Assembly: GCF_004342025.1 (NCBI RefSeq)
Contig: NZ_SLWN01000019.1
Coordinates: 62,001 to 126,000, forward strand
Reading direction: 5' to 3'
DNA from: Kribbella steppae
GTDB lineage: Bacteria; Actinomycetota; Actinomycetes; Propionibacteriales; Kribbellaceae
Length of the DNA stretch: 64,000 nt
Part shown: in pieces, positions 17,261 to 25,559 of the stretch
Position numbering within the stretch: position 1 is the first letter of the stretch
How the letters are laid out: each line of letters begins with the position of its first letter
The notes under the pieces: generated by a model
The model's database searches: none
Told to the model about the DNA's origin: nothing
The model's input: the letters and a program-made list of their open reading frames with translations, nothing else
Translations under genes and position numbers: made by a program

Positions 17261-18118
17261 GTGTCTCTGAGTCGACCCGACGGGCTACGTGCGGGCTTCC
17301 ATGCCGACGTGCACGACCCGGTCAGTGGCCTCATGCATGCGGGTGAGCAGTGGGTGCCCGAACAGTTCCTGATCGAACCGCACGAGCATCCGGTCTGGGA
17401 GATCTACCTTCAGTTGCACGGTGTCACTCGCTGGGTCGCCGGCGGCCAGAGCTATCTCCTCCAGCCTGGCCACTTGTTCGCCGTACCGCCGAATCTGGTG
17501 CACCACCTGGCCGGGCGGTCGGGCAATCATCACTTCTACTTCGCCGCGGTCGATCTCGAACCCGTCGTACGGCGCCAACCGGTGCTAGCAACTGGATGGC
17601 CGTCGACAGTGGTGCATCGGGATGCTGGAGAGCTGGCCTACGCCTTCGCCCAACTCGTCCGGGAGCTGACCACGCGGCACGAGTACGCCGACGTCGGGTT
17701 GAGCCTCGCGGTCGATCACCTGGTGCTGGCAGTCGCTCGCGCGATGGCACCGACCGCCGCGCCGCAACTCGCGATGCACCCGGCAGTGCGGACCGTGAAA
17801 CGCCTGCTGGACCAGGAGTTCCATGAGCGCTGGACCCTCCGCCAACTCGCCGACCGGGTCGGTCTCGCCCCGTCGTACCTGGCCGAACTGTTCGCGAACC
17901 ACCTCGGCCAACCCCCACACCGCTACCTCAACGAACGCCGCATCGACCGGGCCCGCCAACTCCTCGACTCCACCGACCTGACCATCACCGCCATCGCCCA
18001 CACCCTCGGCTTCAGCTCCAGCCAGCACTTCGCCCGAGCCTTCCGCCAACTGACCCGAACCACTCCGACCGCCTATCGCTGCATCCGACGTGTGGGTGAC
18101 GACGGAAGACAGCAGTGA
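17261..18118 (+). CDS. AraC-family transcriptional regulator
   Basis: A 285-residue regulator: an N-terminal cupin-like ligand domain (HEHPVWEIYLQLHG, about 45-60) and a C-terminal double helix-turn-helix (about 180-280; LRQLADRVGLAPSYLAELF and ITAIAHTLGFSSSQHFARAF). Starts with GTG at 17261. It faces away from the PhyH gene and probably activates it; the inducing ligand is unknown. Confidence 0.87.
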   Translation: MSLSRPDGLRAGFHADVHDPVSGLMHAGEQWVPEQFLIEPHEHPVWEIYLQLHGVTRWVAGGQSYLLQPGHLFAVPPNLVHHLAGRSGNHHFYFAAVDLEPVVRRQPVLATGWPSTVVHRDAGELAYAFAQLVRELTTRHEYADVGLSLAVDHLVLAVARAMAPTAAPQLAMHPAVRTVKRLLDQEFHERWTLRQLADRVGLAPSYLAELFANHLGQPPHRYLNERRIDRARQLLDSTDLTITAIAHTLGFSSSQHFARAFRQLTRTTPTAYRCIRRVGDDGRQQ

Positions 18119-18131
18119 GGACTGGAGGAAC

Positions 18132-18560
18132 ATGATCAAGATTCAGCGGGTGATCACGGTCGGGCAGCCTGTGGGTGCGGTGTTTTCGTACCTCGCCGAC
18201 TTCGAGACGACGAACGAATGGGATCCGGGGACGGTGCGGACCACGCGGATCGCCGGGTCTGGCGGGGTGGGGACGACGTACCGGAACGTGTCGAGATTCG
18301 CGGGGCGGGAGACTGAGTTGGAGTACACCGCGGTCGAGTTGCGTGAGCCCGGGCTGCTCCGGTTCCGCGGCGAGAACAAGACGGTCACGGCGCACGACAC
18401 GATCAGGCTCGAGCCGATCGCGTCGGGCGGCACCGAGCTGACCTACCGGGCGGAGTTCGTCTTCAAAGGCGTCGCCCGCTGGCTGGCTCCGCTGCTGCGA
18501 AGGCAGTTCAGCAAGCTCGGCGACGACGCCGCCCGGCAGCTGCGCGCCGTTCTCCAGTAA
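18132..18560 (+). CDS. SRPBCC-fold (polyketide cyclase/START-like) protein
   Basis: A 142-residue protein with the SRPBCC hydrophobic-pocket fold: MIKIQRVITVGQPVGAVFSY at the start, NEWDPGTV and TYRAEFVFKGVARWLAPLL later. The ATG at 18132 has GGAGGAA right upstream, 13 bp after the AraC stop, so it may be co-transcribed with the regulator. Family members bind lipids or aromatic ligands or act as stress proteins; the specific role is unknown. Confidence 0.75.
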   Translation: MIKIQRVITVGQPVGAVFSYLADFETTNEWDPGTVRTTRIAGSGGVGTTYRNVSRFAGRETELEYTAVELREPGLLRFRGENKTVTAHDTIRLEPIASGGTELTYRAEFVFKGVARWLAPLLRRQFSKLGDDAARQLRAVLQ

Positions 18561-18689
18561 CGGTCGGCCGATCAGGACGGTGTTCCACGGGCCGAGTCCC
18601 GAGGTTTGCCTACCGACGACCTCTTCGACCAGCGCCTAACGGTCGTAATTCGGTGCCCGGTTGTCGGTGCGGCGTGTGAGGATGCGGAG

Positions 18690-19907
18690 ATGACGGGATT
18701 CGACGTACGCACGGCGACGACTGAGGACTACGAAGAGTTTTTCGCCCTGTTCGGCGGGGCCATGATGTTCGATATGCAGGCGGACGACCTGGGCCGGCAG
18801 ATGTTCGAGCCGGACCGGGCGCTGGTCGCAGTCGACAGCGACGAGATCATCGGCACGACCAGAGCGCTGACCCGCGATCTGTCCGTGCCTGGTGCTGTGG
18901 TGCCGGCCGCACACGTGACCGCGGTCGGCGTCAAGCCGACGCATCGGCGGCGCGGTGTCATGTCGGAGCTGATCCGCCGGCAGTTGCGCGAGGTGCCGGA
19001 GGCGATCGCGGTGCTCTGGGCCAGCGAGCCCGGGATCTACGGGCGCTTCGGGTACGGCGCGGCCGCCTGGGGAACGTCGTACGAGGTCGACCTGAACCGG
19101 GTCGGACCGCCCGCCGTGCGGACCCGGCCGGGTGAGCTCAGTGAGCTGGCTGTGGAGGACGCCGCGAAGCAGTTGGCGCCGCTGCTGAGAAGCCTGCAGG
19201 AGCATCGGCCGGGCGTTTCCGGCCGGACCGAGCTCGGCTGGCAGAGGCATCTGCGGGACAAGCCGGACGATCGCGGCGGAAAGACGGCCCGCCGGATCCT
19301 GGTGCATCGTGACGAGACCGGCGAGGTGGACGGATACGCGCTGTACCGGGGAAAGATGAACTGGGACGCGAGCGGACCAGCCAGCGAGGTGTCACTGCAG
19401 GAGCTGGTCGCGATCGAGCCGTCCGCGTACCAGGCCCTGTGGCAGCACCTGCTGACGATGGATCTGGCCGCCAAGCTCGAGTTCGGGCACGCCGCGATCG
19501 ATGAGCCGGTGCAGCAGCTCGTCACCACCCCGACCGCTCTGAACCGACGAGTGAGCGAGTCGCTGTGGGTTCGGGTGACCGACGTCGTTCGCGCCCTCGG
19601 CGAGCGGCGGTACGCCGTTCCCGTCGACCTGGTGATCGAGGTTGCCGACGACCTGATCCCGGCCAACGCCGGCCGGTACCGGCTGACGGCTGACGGTCCG
19701 CTGGCGGAGGCGCGGTGCGAACGGACCGAGGACGCGGCCGACCTGAGCCTGACCGTGACCGAGCTCGGCGCGGCGTACCTCGGCGGCCGGCCGCTGGCCG
19801 AGTTCGCCGCCACCGGCCGGGTCACCGAGCACACCCCGGGCGCCCTGGCCACCGCCACCGCGGCCTTCGGCTGGCCCATCCTCCCGGTCAGCATCGAAAT
19901 CTTCTGA
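18690..19907 (+). CDS. GNAT N-acetyltransferase of the Eis family
   Basis: A 405-residue protein of Eis size and layout: an N-terminal GNAT domain with the acetyl-CoA loop VGVKPTHRRRGVM (about 79-91), a second degenerate GNAT domain, and a C-terminal SCP2-like domain. The chain ends in IEIF; in Eis the C-terminal carboxylate is part of the active site. Eis enzymes acetylate amines, including aminoglycosides. The ATG at 18690 is used, because the conserved N-terminus (MTGFDVRTATTEDYEEF) begins there. Followed by a strong hairpin. Confidence 0.85.
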   Translation: MTGFDVRTATTEDYEEFFALFGGAMMFDMQADDLGRQMFEPDRALVAVDSDEIIGTTRALTRDLSVPGAVVPAAHVTAVGVKPTHRRRGVMSELIRRQLREVPEAIAVLWASEPGIYGRFGYGAAAWGTSYEVDLNRVGPPAVRTRPGELSELAVEDAAKQLAPLLRSLQEHRPGVSGRTELGWQRHLRDKPDDRGGKTARRILVHRDETGEVDGYALYRGKMNWDASGPASEVSLQELVAIEPSAYQALWQHLLTMDLAAKLEFGHAAIDEPVQQLVTTPTALNRRVSESLWVRVTDVVRALGERRYAVPVDLVIEVADDLIPANAGRYRLTADGPLAEARCERTEDAADLSLTVTELGAAYLGGRPLAEFAATGRVTEHTPGALATATAAFGWPILPVSIEIF

Positions 19908-19911
19908 CCGC

Positions 19912-19945
19912 ACCGCCCCACCAGTGGAAACAGTGGTGGGGCGGT
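19912..19945. terminator. Hairpin terminator between convergent genes
   Basis: ACCGCCCCACCAGTG, GAAA loop, and the complement with a single mismatch form a 15-bp stem. It separates the Eis gene from the MAPEG gene and can serve both directions. Confidence 0.8.
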
Positions 19946-19949
19946 CGCT

Positions 19950-20342
19950 TCAGATGGTTGCGATCGCGGTGACGCCGATCGTGATGCCGACCGCATAGGT
20001 GCCTAGGGCCCCTATGTCGCGGAGAGGGCCGTGCGAGGCGAGGGACTTCGAGGTGAGCATGCCGAGGGCATGCAGCGTGCGTACGACGAGGGCTGCAACC
20101 GCCAGTGCGCCGACGAGCCAGCTGTCGGACAGAGTGGAGCAGACGAGCAGCAGGACGATCATGGTCGGGATGTACTCGGCGGCGTTGCCGTGGGCGCGGA
20201 CCGCGATCAGCAGCGGGTCGGCCGGATCGGTCGGTGCCTGGTTACCGCCGCCGCGCATCGCGCGATGACGGGTGACGTTGGCGCCCAGCAGGAACAGCAG
20301 GATGCCCATCAGGGCCATGGAAACGATGGTCACGGTGCTCAT
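19950..20342 (-). CDS. MAPEG-family membrane protein
   Basis: A 130-residue integral membrane protein with four predicted helices. NVTRHRAMRGGGNQ followed by RAHGNAAEYIPTMIVLLLV is the MAPEG signature; MAPEG proteins (membrane-associated proteins in eicosanoid and glutathione metabolism) often conjugate or reduce substrates with glutathione. It is the last gene of an operon behind a GshB-type ligase and a glutamate-cysteine ligase, overlapping the former by ATGA. That position makes use of the thiol made by the operon likely (inference). Confidence 0.88.
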   Translation of the reverse strand: MSTVTIVSMALMGILLFLLGANVTRHRAMRGGGNQAPTDPADPLLIAVRAHGNAAEYIPTMIVLLLVCSTLSDSWLVGALAVAALVVRTLHALGMLTSKSLASHGPLRDIGALGTYAVGITIGVTAIATI

Positions 20343-21298
20343 GCGAATACTCCTTCGCGATCAGGCGTGAGTCGGCGCACCATGGCTTCGCTGAGCCGGG
20401 TGCCGAGGAGGGCATCGGTCTTGTGCATCCCGCCGGGGCAGGTGACGTTGACCTCGATCAGCCGGCCGCCGATGACATCGGCACCGGCAATGGTCAGTCC
20501 GTATCGGATCAGCACTGGACGAAGCGCGGCGGCGATCGCAGCGTCGGCGTCCTCGATCGCGGCTGGTGCGACCGGCGGCCCGATCCGGAAGTCGTCGGCG
20601 CACGGCCGCCGCAGGACCGCGCCGACGATCTCGCCGTCGAGCAGGAACAGCCGTTTGTTGCCGTGCTCAACGGCCGGCAGGTACTGCTGCGCGATCACCT
20701 GCCGGCGCCCGCCGTGAGTGGCCGACTCCAGCAGCGCGACCGCCGAATGGTCGTTCTGAACCAGCCACACATCGATCCCGGCGAACCCGTCGACCGGCTT
20801 GACCACAGCCGTCCCGACCCGCGCGACGAACTCGCGCAGTCCGCTGAGCGACGTACCGACGTACGTCGGTGGGCACAGCTCCGGGAACCGCAGCGCGACC
20901 AGCTTCTCGTGCACCGCCCGAATTCCGTCGGGCCGGTTGACCACGCGGGTGCCGGCGAGATCGAGCAGGTACGTCGTATGCAGATACCGATCGTCGACCG
21001 GCGGATCGATGCGCAGGTGCACCACCTCGAAGTCGGCCGCATCGACGACGGCGACCTCGAGCTCGTCCCACCAGGTCGAGTCGACCACCCAGCGGTGGTC
21101 CACACCGGGCCGCCGCGGCCGCAGCCGGATCTTGTGGGCGTGCGCCAGAACCCGGCCGTCGACAACGGCGAGCTCCTCCGGCGCACAGCACCACACGTCG
21201 AGGCCGAGCTCCTGGCTCGCGTTCATCAGGCCGATCGTGGCGTCGATCTCGGCGTGCAGGCCGGCGAGCGGGTCGGTGATGAAGAGGACGTTGTTCAT
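20339..21298 (-). CDS. gshB: Glutathione synthetase-type ATP-grasp ligase
   Basis: Predicted to join gamma-glutamylcysteine with glycine (or another acceptor) using ATP. The 319-residue chain has the prokaryotic GSH-synthetase pattern: an N-terminal pre-ATP-grasp domain (NNVLFITDPLAGL), a central VVKPVDGFAG loop, KRLFLLDGEIVGAVLRR, and near the C-terminus GADVIGGRLIEVNVTCPGG, which corresponds to the IEVNVTSP box of GshB. The ATG overlaps the ligase stop upstream and its stop overlaps the MAPEG start. Acceptor specificity cannot be read from sequence. Confidence 0.83.
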   Translation of the reverse strand: MNNVLFITDPLAGLHAEIDATIGLMNASQELGLDVWCCAPEELAVVDGRVLAHAHKIRLRPRRPGVDHRWVVDSTWWDELEVAVVDAADFEVVHLRIDPPVDDRYLHTTYLLDLAGTRVVNRPDGIRAVHEKLVALRFPELCPPTYVGTSLSGLREFVARVGTAVVKPVDGFAGIDVWLVQNDHSAVALLESATHGGRRQVIAQQYLPAVEHGNKRLFLLDGEIVGAVLRRPCADDFRIGPPVAPAAIEDADAAIAAALRPVLIRYGLTIAGADVIGGRLIEVNVTCPGGMHKTDALLGTRLSEAMVRRLTPDREGVFA

Positions 21299-22251
21299 GC
21301 GACAAGCTCCAAGTCAGGAATGAGCTCGTAGCCACGAGCCGCGGTAACCGGATCTCCGTCAGCCGCTGAGCGCCAGTGCTCAGCCAAGTGGGCACGTTCA
21401 GGCTCCAGTGCGCGCAATGCGGTGCGCCGGCGATCGTCGTCGTACACCAAACTCGTCAGCGCGCTGATCACCCGGTCGAGCGCATTCGGCTCCTGTACGT
21501 CGAGGAAGCGGACCTCGAGGTACGTCGTCCGCGGCCGAACCGGCGGGAACATCGTGGTGAGGTGCTCGACCGGGCCGCCGGTCGTGAAGACCGTGGCTCC
21601 GGCGGCGAACGCGGTGTACGCAGCGACGGGGTCGTCGCCGTGCAGTAAGCGGTCGTCGAATCCGGTCCGCGCCGGGTCGGCCTCGAGCCACGTGGTGAGC
21701 CGCCCTTCACGCCCGACGCTGCGAGCGAACGCCGCGGCCAGGAACGGGCCGGCGAGGTTGAGGACGCGCCACTGCTCGGCGCCGGCGCGGCCGGGCCACC
21801 AGTCGAGGCATACCTGGGTGGAGGCGGTACGACGCATCATCCGGCGACCGGCCGGACCGATCGAGTCGAAGTGCCGGTGCATCGCGACGTACCTCGGGCT
21901 GGTCAACTGCAGCGGCACCTCGTGCTCGGGGCGCGGGTCCACCGGAAGTGCGTAGGTGCTGATGCGCGCGGCGCCGAGGTGGCGCTGCAGGTCGTCCGTG
22001 AGCGTCCGGACCTGGGCGACCGGGTCGAGGGTGCACGGCAGGCTCAGCTCGAGTTGGCCACCCGGTTCGAACCCAACGTACGGCGAGGCGAGCGCGGCTG
22101 CGGCTGCCCGCCGTACCCGCTCGATCGGTACGGCAGCACCCGTCGTGCTGTCGGCGACGAGGAGCTCCTGCTCCACGGCGACCCGGACGGTGCGGCGGCG
22201 GCTCTGGGCGAACAGGCCGGCGACGATCGGGTGTAGCTCCTTGGGATCCAT
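21295..22251 (-). CDS. Glutamate-cysteine ligase (GCS2/EgtA-like)
   Basis: Predicted to form gamma-glutamylcysteine, the first step of glutathione (GshA) or ergothioneine (EgtA) synthesis. Signatures are RVAVEQELLV near the start, FEPGGQLELSLP, the RYVAMHRHFDSIGPAGRRMMR stretch (around 125-146) and STQVCLD. At 318 residues it is shorter than typical GCS2/EgtA proteins of 370-430, mainly at the C-terminus. The ATG at 22251 follows a perfect AGGAGG. It leads the operon and diverges from the MarR regulator; no egtB, egtC or egtD is present here, which favours the glutathione reading. Confidence 0.82.
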   Translation of the reverse strand: MDPKELHPIVAGLFAQSRRRTVRVAVEQELLVADSTTGAAVPIERVRRAAAAALASPYVGFEPGGQLELSLPCTLDPVAQVRTLTDDLQRHLGAARISTYALPVDPRPEHEVPLQLTSPRYVAMHRHFDSIGPAGRRMMRRTASTQVCLDWWPGRAGAEQWRVLNLAGPFLAAAFARSVGREGRLTTWLEADPARTGFDDRLLHGDDPVAAYTAFAAGATVFTTGGPVEHLTTMFPPVRPRTTYLEVRFLDVQEPNALDRVISALTSLVYDDDRRRTALRALEPERAHLAEHWRSAADGDPVTAARGYELIPDLELVA

Positions 22252-22265
22252 CGATCCTCCTGATA

Positions 22266-22307
22266 CCGTAAGGATGCCTGTCAAAATATTGAAAGGAATC
22301 CTTACGG
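22266..22307. promoter_or_regulatory. Operator-like perfect inverted repeat between gsh operon and marR
   Basis: CCGTAAGGAT at 22266-22275 and ATCCTTACGG at 22298-22307 are exact complements around an AT-rich core (TCAAAATATTGA). The right half ends at the base before the MarR start codon and overlaps its ribosome site, the left half lies in the 5' region of the ligase operon. This geometry fits autorepression by MarR together with control of the thiol operon. Confidence 0.65.
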
Positions 22308-22808
22308 ATGTCAAGAGTCGATTTACCCCGGCTCGACCGCAAGCCGTTCATCGCACTGGTCGACCGGGCCAACCGGGCACTCCAGGCGGACATGGTCCGG
22401 ACCGGGCACCGCGACGGTCATCCGGAGCTGAAACCGGCCCACAACGCGGTCTTCGGGACGCTCAGCCGCGACGGTTCGCGCGCCGCGGACATGGCCGTGC
22501 GGGCCGGGATCACCCGGCAGTCGATGGGTGAGGTGATCCGTGAGATGGTCGCCCTCGACATCCTCGAGATGCGCCCCGACCCCGAGGACGGCCGCGCCAA
22601 GCTGGTCACCTACTCCGACCACGGCCTCGAGGTCGCCTTCGACGGCTACACCCACCTCAAAGACCTCGAGGCTCGTTTCGCCGAGGAGTTCGGCGAGGAG
22701 GACTACGACACCGCCCGCAAGGTCCTCTCCCGAATCGCCGACCTCCTCGACCGCTGGTCCGCAGCGGAGGATGACGCTGTGTCAGCCCTTGACGGTGAAG
22801 CGGGGTAA
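22308..22808 (+). CDS. MarR-family transcriptional regulator
   Basis: A 166-residue winged-helix regulator; recognition helix around MAVRAGITRQSMGEVIREM (residues about 64-82) and wing RPDPEDGRAKLVTYS. It is transcribed away from the glutamate-cysteine ligase operon across 56 bp that hold a perfect inverted repeat, so it most likely represses that operon and itself, and is released by an oxidant, electrophile or aromatic ligand. It has no cysteines, so direct thiol sensing through Cys is unlikely. Confidence 0.87.
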   Translation: MSRVDLPRLDRKPFIALVDRANRALQADMVRTGHRDGHPELKPAHNAVFGTLSRDGSRAADMAVRAGITRQSMGEVIREMVALDILEMRPDPEDGRAKLVTYSDHGLEVAFDGYTHLKDLEARFAEEFGEEDYDTARKVLSRIADLLDRWSAAEDDAVSALDGEAG

Positions 22809-22906
22809 TGCGGCTGGGACTGGGGGTGGGGCCTTTGGGCACGGTGGGCTACGGGGCGGTCGGGCGGGGCTATCGTCGAATTGGGTCTGGGGTTGGGGAG
22901 GGTCTG

Positions 22907-23503
22907 ATGGTGACGCGAGAGGTGAGCCGGTCGGCCCAGGGGGTGAGGGTCGGCGCGGGCAGGTTGGTTGCCTTTGGTGGCCTGTGCGGGTTGGCCTGGG
23001 CGGCTGGGTTGCGGGGGTTCATGGCGCAGGTCGCGGGTGAGGAGGCGGGGGTCGAATGGGTCGGGACCTTCGCCTGGATCTTGTTGCCTGGTGTGCTTGT
23101 CGGCGTCCTGTTGGGGTGGGCCGAGTTCCTTCGTCGTACTGGCGGACGTCCGCACTGGCGGTGGCTGGCTCTCTCGCCGTTGCTCTTCGCGGCGGTGCTC
23201 ACACCTGATCCGCTCGGTGTGCTGGAGAGCGGCGTTGGCGGCGGCGCCATCGGTGTGCCGGTGTACGGCATGCTCGGCGGGTACGCCATCTCCGGCCGTG
23301 GCCGCCTGCTGCCACGCGTGATCGCCGGCGCTGTGGCGATGACGACCGTGCCGATCTGGGCGCTGACTGTCGGGTCCTTCGCGCCGCACCTCACGCTCGA
23401 CACCCCGGCCGGCCTGTGGGTCGCGTTGTACTACTACTCCTTCATGGCCCTCCTCATGATCGCCTGCGCGATCCCGCACCGGCCGGTGGTTCAGTCGTCC
23501 TGA
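22907..23503 (+). CDS. Hypothetical multi-pass membrane protein
   Basis: A 198-residue protein of unknown family with about five hydrophobic segments (for example RLVAFGGLCGLAWAAGL, IGVPVYGMLGGYAISG and YYYSFMALLMIACAIP). The ATG at 22907 lies five bases behind GGGGAGGGT; the frame also has an earlier start at 22808, touching the MarR stop. Its end overlaps the convergent ArsR-type gene by 13 bp. No function is proposed. Confidence 0.65.
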   Translation: MVTREVSRSAQGVRVGAGRLVAFGGLCGLAWAAGLRGFMAQVAGEEAGVEWVGTFAWILLPGVLVGVLLGWAEFLRRTGGRPHWRWLALSPLLFAAVLTPDPLGVLESGVGGGAIGVPVYGMLGGYAISGRGRLLPRVIAGAVAMTTVPIWALTVGSFAPHLTLDTPAGLWVALYYYSFMALLMIACAIPHRPVVQSS

Positions 23504-24072
23504 GGTGGTGGGAGCGTCGGGTAGTCGAGGATCGGGTAGAGGCCGACGGTGAAGCCGTACGTGGTGTCGCCGGTGCGGGGGAGCTGATCGAACGAGTGGA
23601 TCAGCCGGTCGACCTGCTGCCAGAACTCGGCGGCGCGCTCCTCCGGGATCCGGGCGTGCCGGATGAAGGACCGGAGCTGGCCGGCGTCGTACGCGGGGGT
23701 CGACTCCTTCGCGGCGACCTCGAAGTCGTTGAAGTCCGGCGGTAGCGGTACGCCGTCCGGGCCGGAACGGCCGAGGCCGACGTAGAACATCCGAGCGGCG
23801 CGGCCGTAGAAGCGTTCCTCGATCGCCCGCACCCGCCGGGTCCGGACCACCCGCAGGATGCCGGCGTCCGCGAGCACCTTCACATGGTGCGCGACCGTGC
23901 TCTTCGGCCGCTTCACCGCGGTCGCCAGCTCGGTCACGGTCGCGGCCCGCTCGTGCAGCAGGCCGAGGATCGTCGTCCGCAGCGGGTCGCTGATCGCGCG
24001 GACCTGATCGGCGGTGGTGAGCTCGATCGTGTCCTCGAGCTCGTAATCCGGCACCGGAGTATTGATCGACAT
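23491..24072 (-). CDS. ArsR/winged-helix transcriptional regulator
   Basis: A 193-residue regulator with an N-terminal winged helix (about 23-85): VRAISDPLRTTILGLL, TVTELATAVKRPKSTVAHHVKVL and the wing EERFYGRAA. The C-terminal half is a helical ligand or dimer region without metal-binding Cys clusters. It faces away from the dienelactone-hydrolase gene across 58 bp and may regulate it. A similar regulator type often controls transporters or hydrolases. Confidence 0.82.
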   Translation of the reverse strand: MSINTPVPDYELEDTIELTTADQVRAISDPLRTTILGLLHERAATVTELATAVKRPKSTVAHHVKVLADAGILRVVRTRRVRAIEERFYGRAARMFYVGLGRSGPDGVPLPPDFNDFEVAAKESTPAYDAGQLRSFIRHARIPEERAAEFWQQVDRLIHSFDQLPRTGDTTYGFTVGLYPILDYPTLPPPQDD

Positions 24073-24130
24073 GATCGGATTAGACTAGCATCGCGGATTG
24101 TTCGAGATAATTGGATCATTGGAGCGGATC

Positions 24131-24712
24131 ATGGCCGAGGTTGTGCTGTACCACCACGCGCAGGGACTCACCGAGGGAGTGAAGGCCTTCGCCGATGAGC
24201 TGCGGCGGGCGGGCCACACCGTCCACCTGCCCGACCTGTACGACGGGAACACCTTCGGCACCCTCGAGGAAGGGCTGGAGTACGCGCGGAAGACCGGCTT
24301 CGGTGTCGTCAAGGACCGCGGTGTCGCCGCCGCTGACAGGCTTCCGGAGGCGCTTGTCTACGCGGGCTTCTCGCTCGGCGTGATGCCGGCGCAGGAGCTG
24401 ACCCAGACCCGCCCGGGTGCCAAGGGTGGGTTGTTCTTCGACTCCTGCCTGCCGGCCGAGGAGTTCGGCACCTGGCCCGACGGCGTACCGGTCCAGATCC
24501 ACGGCATGGACGAGGACCCGTTCTTCACCGAGGAAGGTGGTGACCTCGACGCCGCCCGCGCTCTGGTCGCCTCCACCGACCAGGCCGAGCTGTTCCTCTA
24601 CCCCGGCAAGGACCACCTCTTCGCCGACTCGTCACTCCCGGGTTACAACGCGGAAGCCGCAGCCCTGCTGACCAGCCGGACCCTGACCTTCCTGGAGAAG
24701 TTGGCCGATTGA
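24131..24712 (+). CDS. Dienelactone hydrolase family protein
   Basis: A 193-residue alpha/beta hydrolase of the DLH family. The nucleophile elbow reads GFSLG (S81) rather than the Cys of classic dienelactone hydrolase, and the catalytic His is in GKDHLFADSSL (about 166). Cytosolic; the substrate is unknown. The ATG at 24131 has GGAGCGGATC upstream and removes an AT-rich non-conserved leader. Divergent from the ArsR-type regulator; followed by a terminator hairpin. Confidence 0.8.
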   Translation: MAEVVLYHHAQGLTEGVKAFADELRRAGHTVHLPDLYDGNTFGTLEEGLEYARKTGFGVVKDRGVAAADRLPEALVYAGFSLGVMPAQELTQTRPGAKGGLFFDSCLPAEEFGTWPDGVPVQIHGMDEDPFFTEEGGDLDAARALVASTDQAELFLYPGKDHLFADSSLPGYNAEAAALLTSRTLTFLEKLAD

Positions 24713-24762
24713 TCTCATCCGGGATCCGGGCGACAACCGCGTGAACGCGGTCCGGACGAAGC

Positions 24763-24789
24763 CCGGCCCGGTCGCAGTGACCGGGCCGG
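24763..24789. terminator. Hairpin terminator between convergent genes
   Basis: CCGGCCCGGT and its exact complement with a 7-nt loop (CGCAGTG). It lies between the hydrolase gene and the small convergent gene at 24836. Confidence 0.7.
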
Positions 24790-24835
24790 AAGTCGAAGGG
24801 GAGGAGGGGTAGGGGAGGGATTGTGGGGGCAGACG

Positions 24836-25063
24836 TCAGAGGGCGTGGAGCTTGGGGAACGGGGCCAGGATGCGCATGAGCTTCCCGTCGCCGAAGTCGA
24901 CGACGACCGCGTGGCCGCCATCGACCGAGCTGACCCGGCCCAGGCCTTCCTTGTCATGGGACACCCGCTGTCCGACCTCGAAGACCTTGACCGGGTCCGG
25001 CACGCGGGGTTTGAAGGGGCTCGTGCTGAGGTGACGACGCGTCGTCGCGCGGAAGGAATCCAT
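24836..25063 (-). CDS. Small Tudor-like (UvrD/PcrA C-terminal-type) domain protein
   Basis: A 75-residue protein. The region FEVGQRVSHDKEGLGRVSSV and VVVDFGDGKLMRIL resembles the small beta-barrel at the C-terminus of UvrD/PcrA helicases and the CarD-type RNA polymerase-binding module, which contact RNA polymerase. Alone, it might be a small transcription- or repair-associated factor; that is inference from fold similarity. The ATG at 25063 is used; an in-frame TTG seven codons upstream is possible. Confidence 0.6.
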   Translation of the reverse strand: MDSFRATTRRHLSTSPFKPRVPDPVKVFEVGQRVSHDKEGLGRVSSVDGGHAVVVDFGDGKLMRILAPFPKLHAL

Positions 25064-25109
25064 CAGGGTTCCAGTATGCGCCAAACCCAGCCGGTGAGAA
25101 CCTGCTCGG

Positions 25110-25405
25110 TCAGGAAACCGTGGCGCGCGCGGCCTCCACCGGTGCCGGAGCGGCGGCGTGAGCCGGGCGGCGGATGGGGATCAACGAGGCGATCGCCAGG
25201 GCGGCCAGGGCGGCGGCAGCGCCGATGATCAGCACGACCCGGAAGCCGTTCTGCGATGGCAGAGCGTAACCGCCCAGGTTGATCGTCAGCTGGGCCAGGA
25301 TGACGCCGGCGGCGGCGCTGGACACCGAGGTGCCGATCGAGCGCATCAGCGTGGTCAGGCTGTTCGCGGCCGCGGTCTCCGAGACCGGTACGGCGGCCAT
25401 GAACT
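25110..25405 (-). pseudogene. C-terminal fragment of a DHA2-type MFS transporter
   Basis: The minus-strand frame reads AVPVSETAAANSLTTLMRSIG, GVILAQLTINLGG and FRVVLIIGAAAALAALAIAS, the last two membrane helices of a 14-helix drug exporter, ending at 25110. Nothing upstream continues the protein: homology stops at about 25400, where a P450 fragment on the other strand begins. It is a truncated relic. Confidence 0.7.
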
Positions 25406-25532
25406 GCAGGTTGTCTACAGCACCCTCTACCGCCGCATTCCGACACTGCGCAGGGCGGCCGAGCTGGCCGAGATCCCGTTCAAACACGACGGATCCGTGT
25501 ACGGCGTCCACTCGCTGCCCGTGACTTGGTAA
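25401..25532 (+). pseudogene. C-terminal fragment of a cytochrome P450
   Basis: Forty-three codons read ELQVVYSTLYRRIPTLRRA and then KHDGSVYGVHSLPVTW, the typical C-terminus of actinobacterial CYP proteins. The haem-binding Cys loop and everything before it are missing. It stands directly in front of an intact ferredoxin, the usual redox partner order, so the P450 gene was cut by a deletion that left its ferredoxin behind. Confidence 0.8.
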
Positions 25533-25559
25533 CTCCCTCTTCGGAATCGAGGCATCCCC

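Noticed and set aside
21295..22251. Ergothioneine operon (EgtA)
   Set aside because: No egtB, egtC, egtD or egtE homologue is near. The co-transcribed genes are a GshB-type ligase and a MAPEG protein, which fit glutathione better, though the enzyme family is shared.
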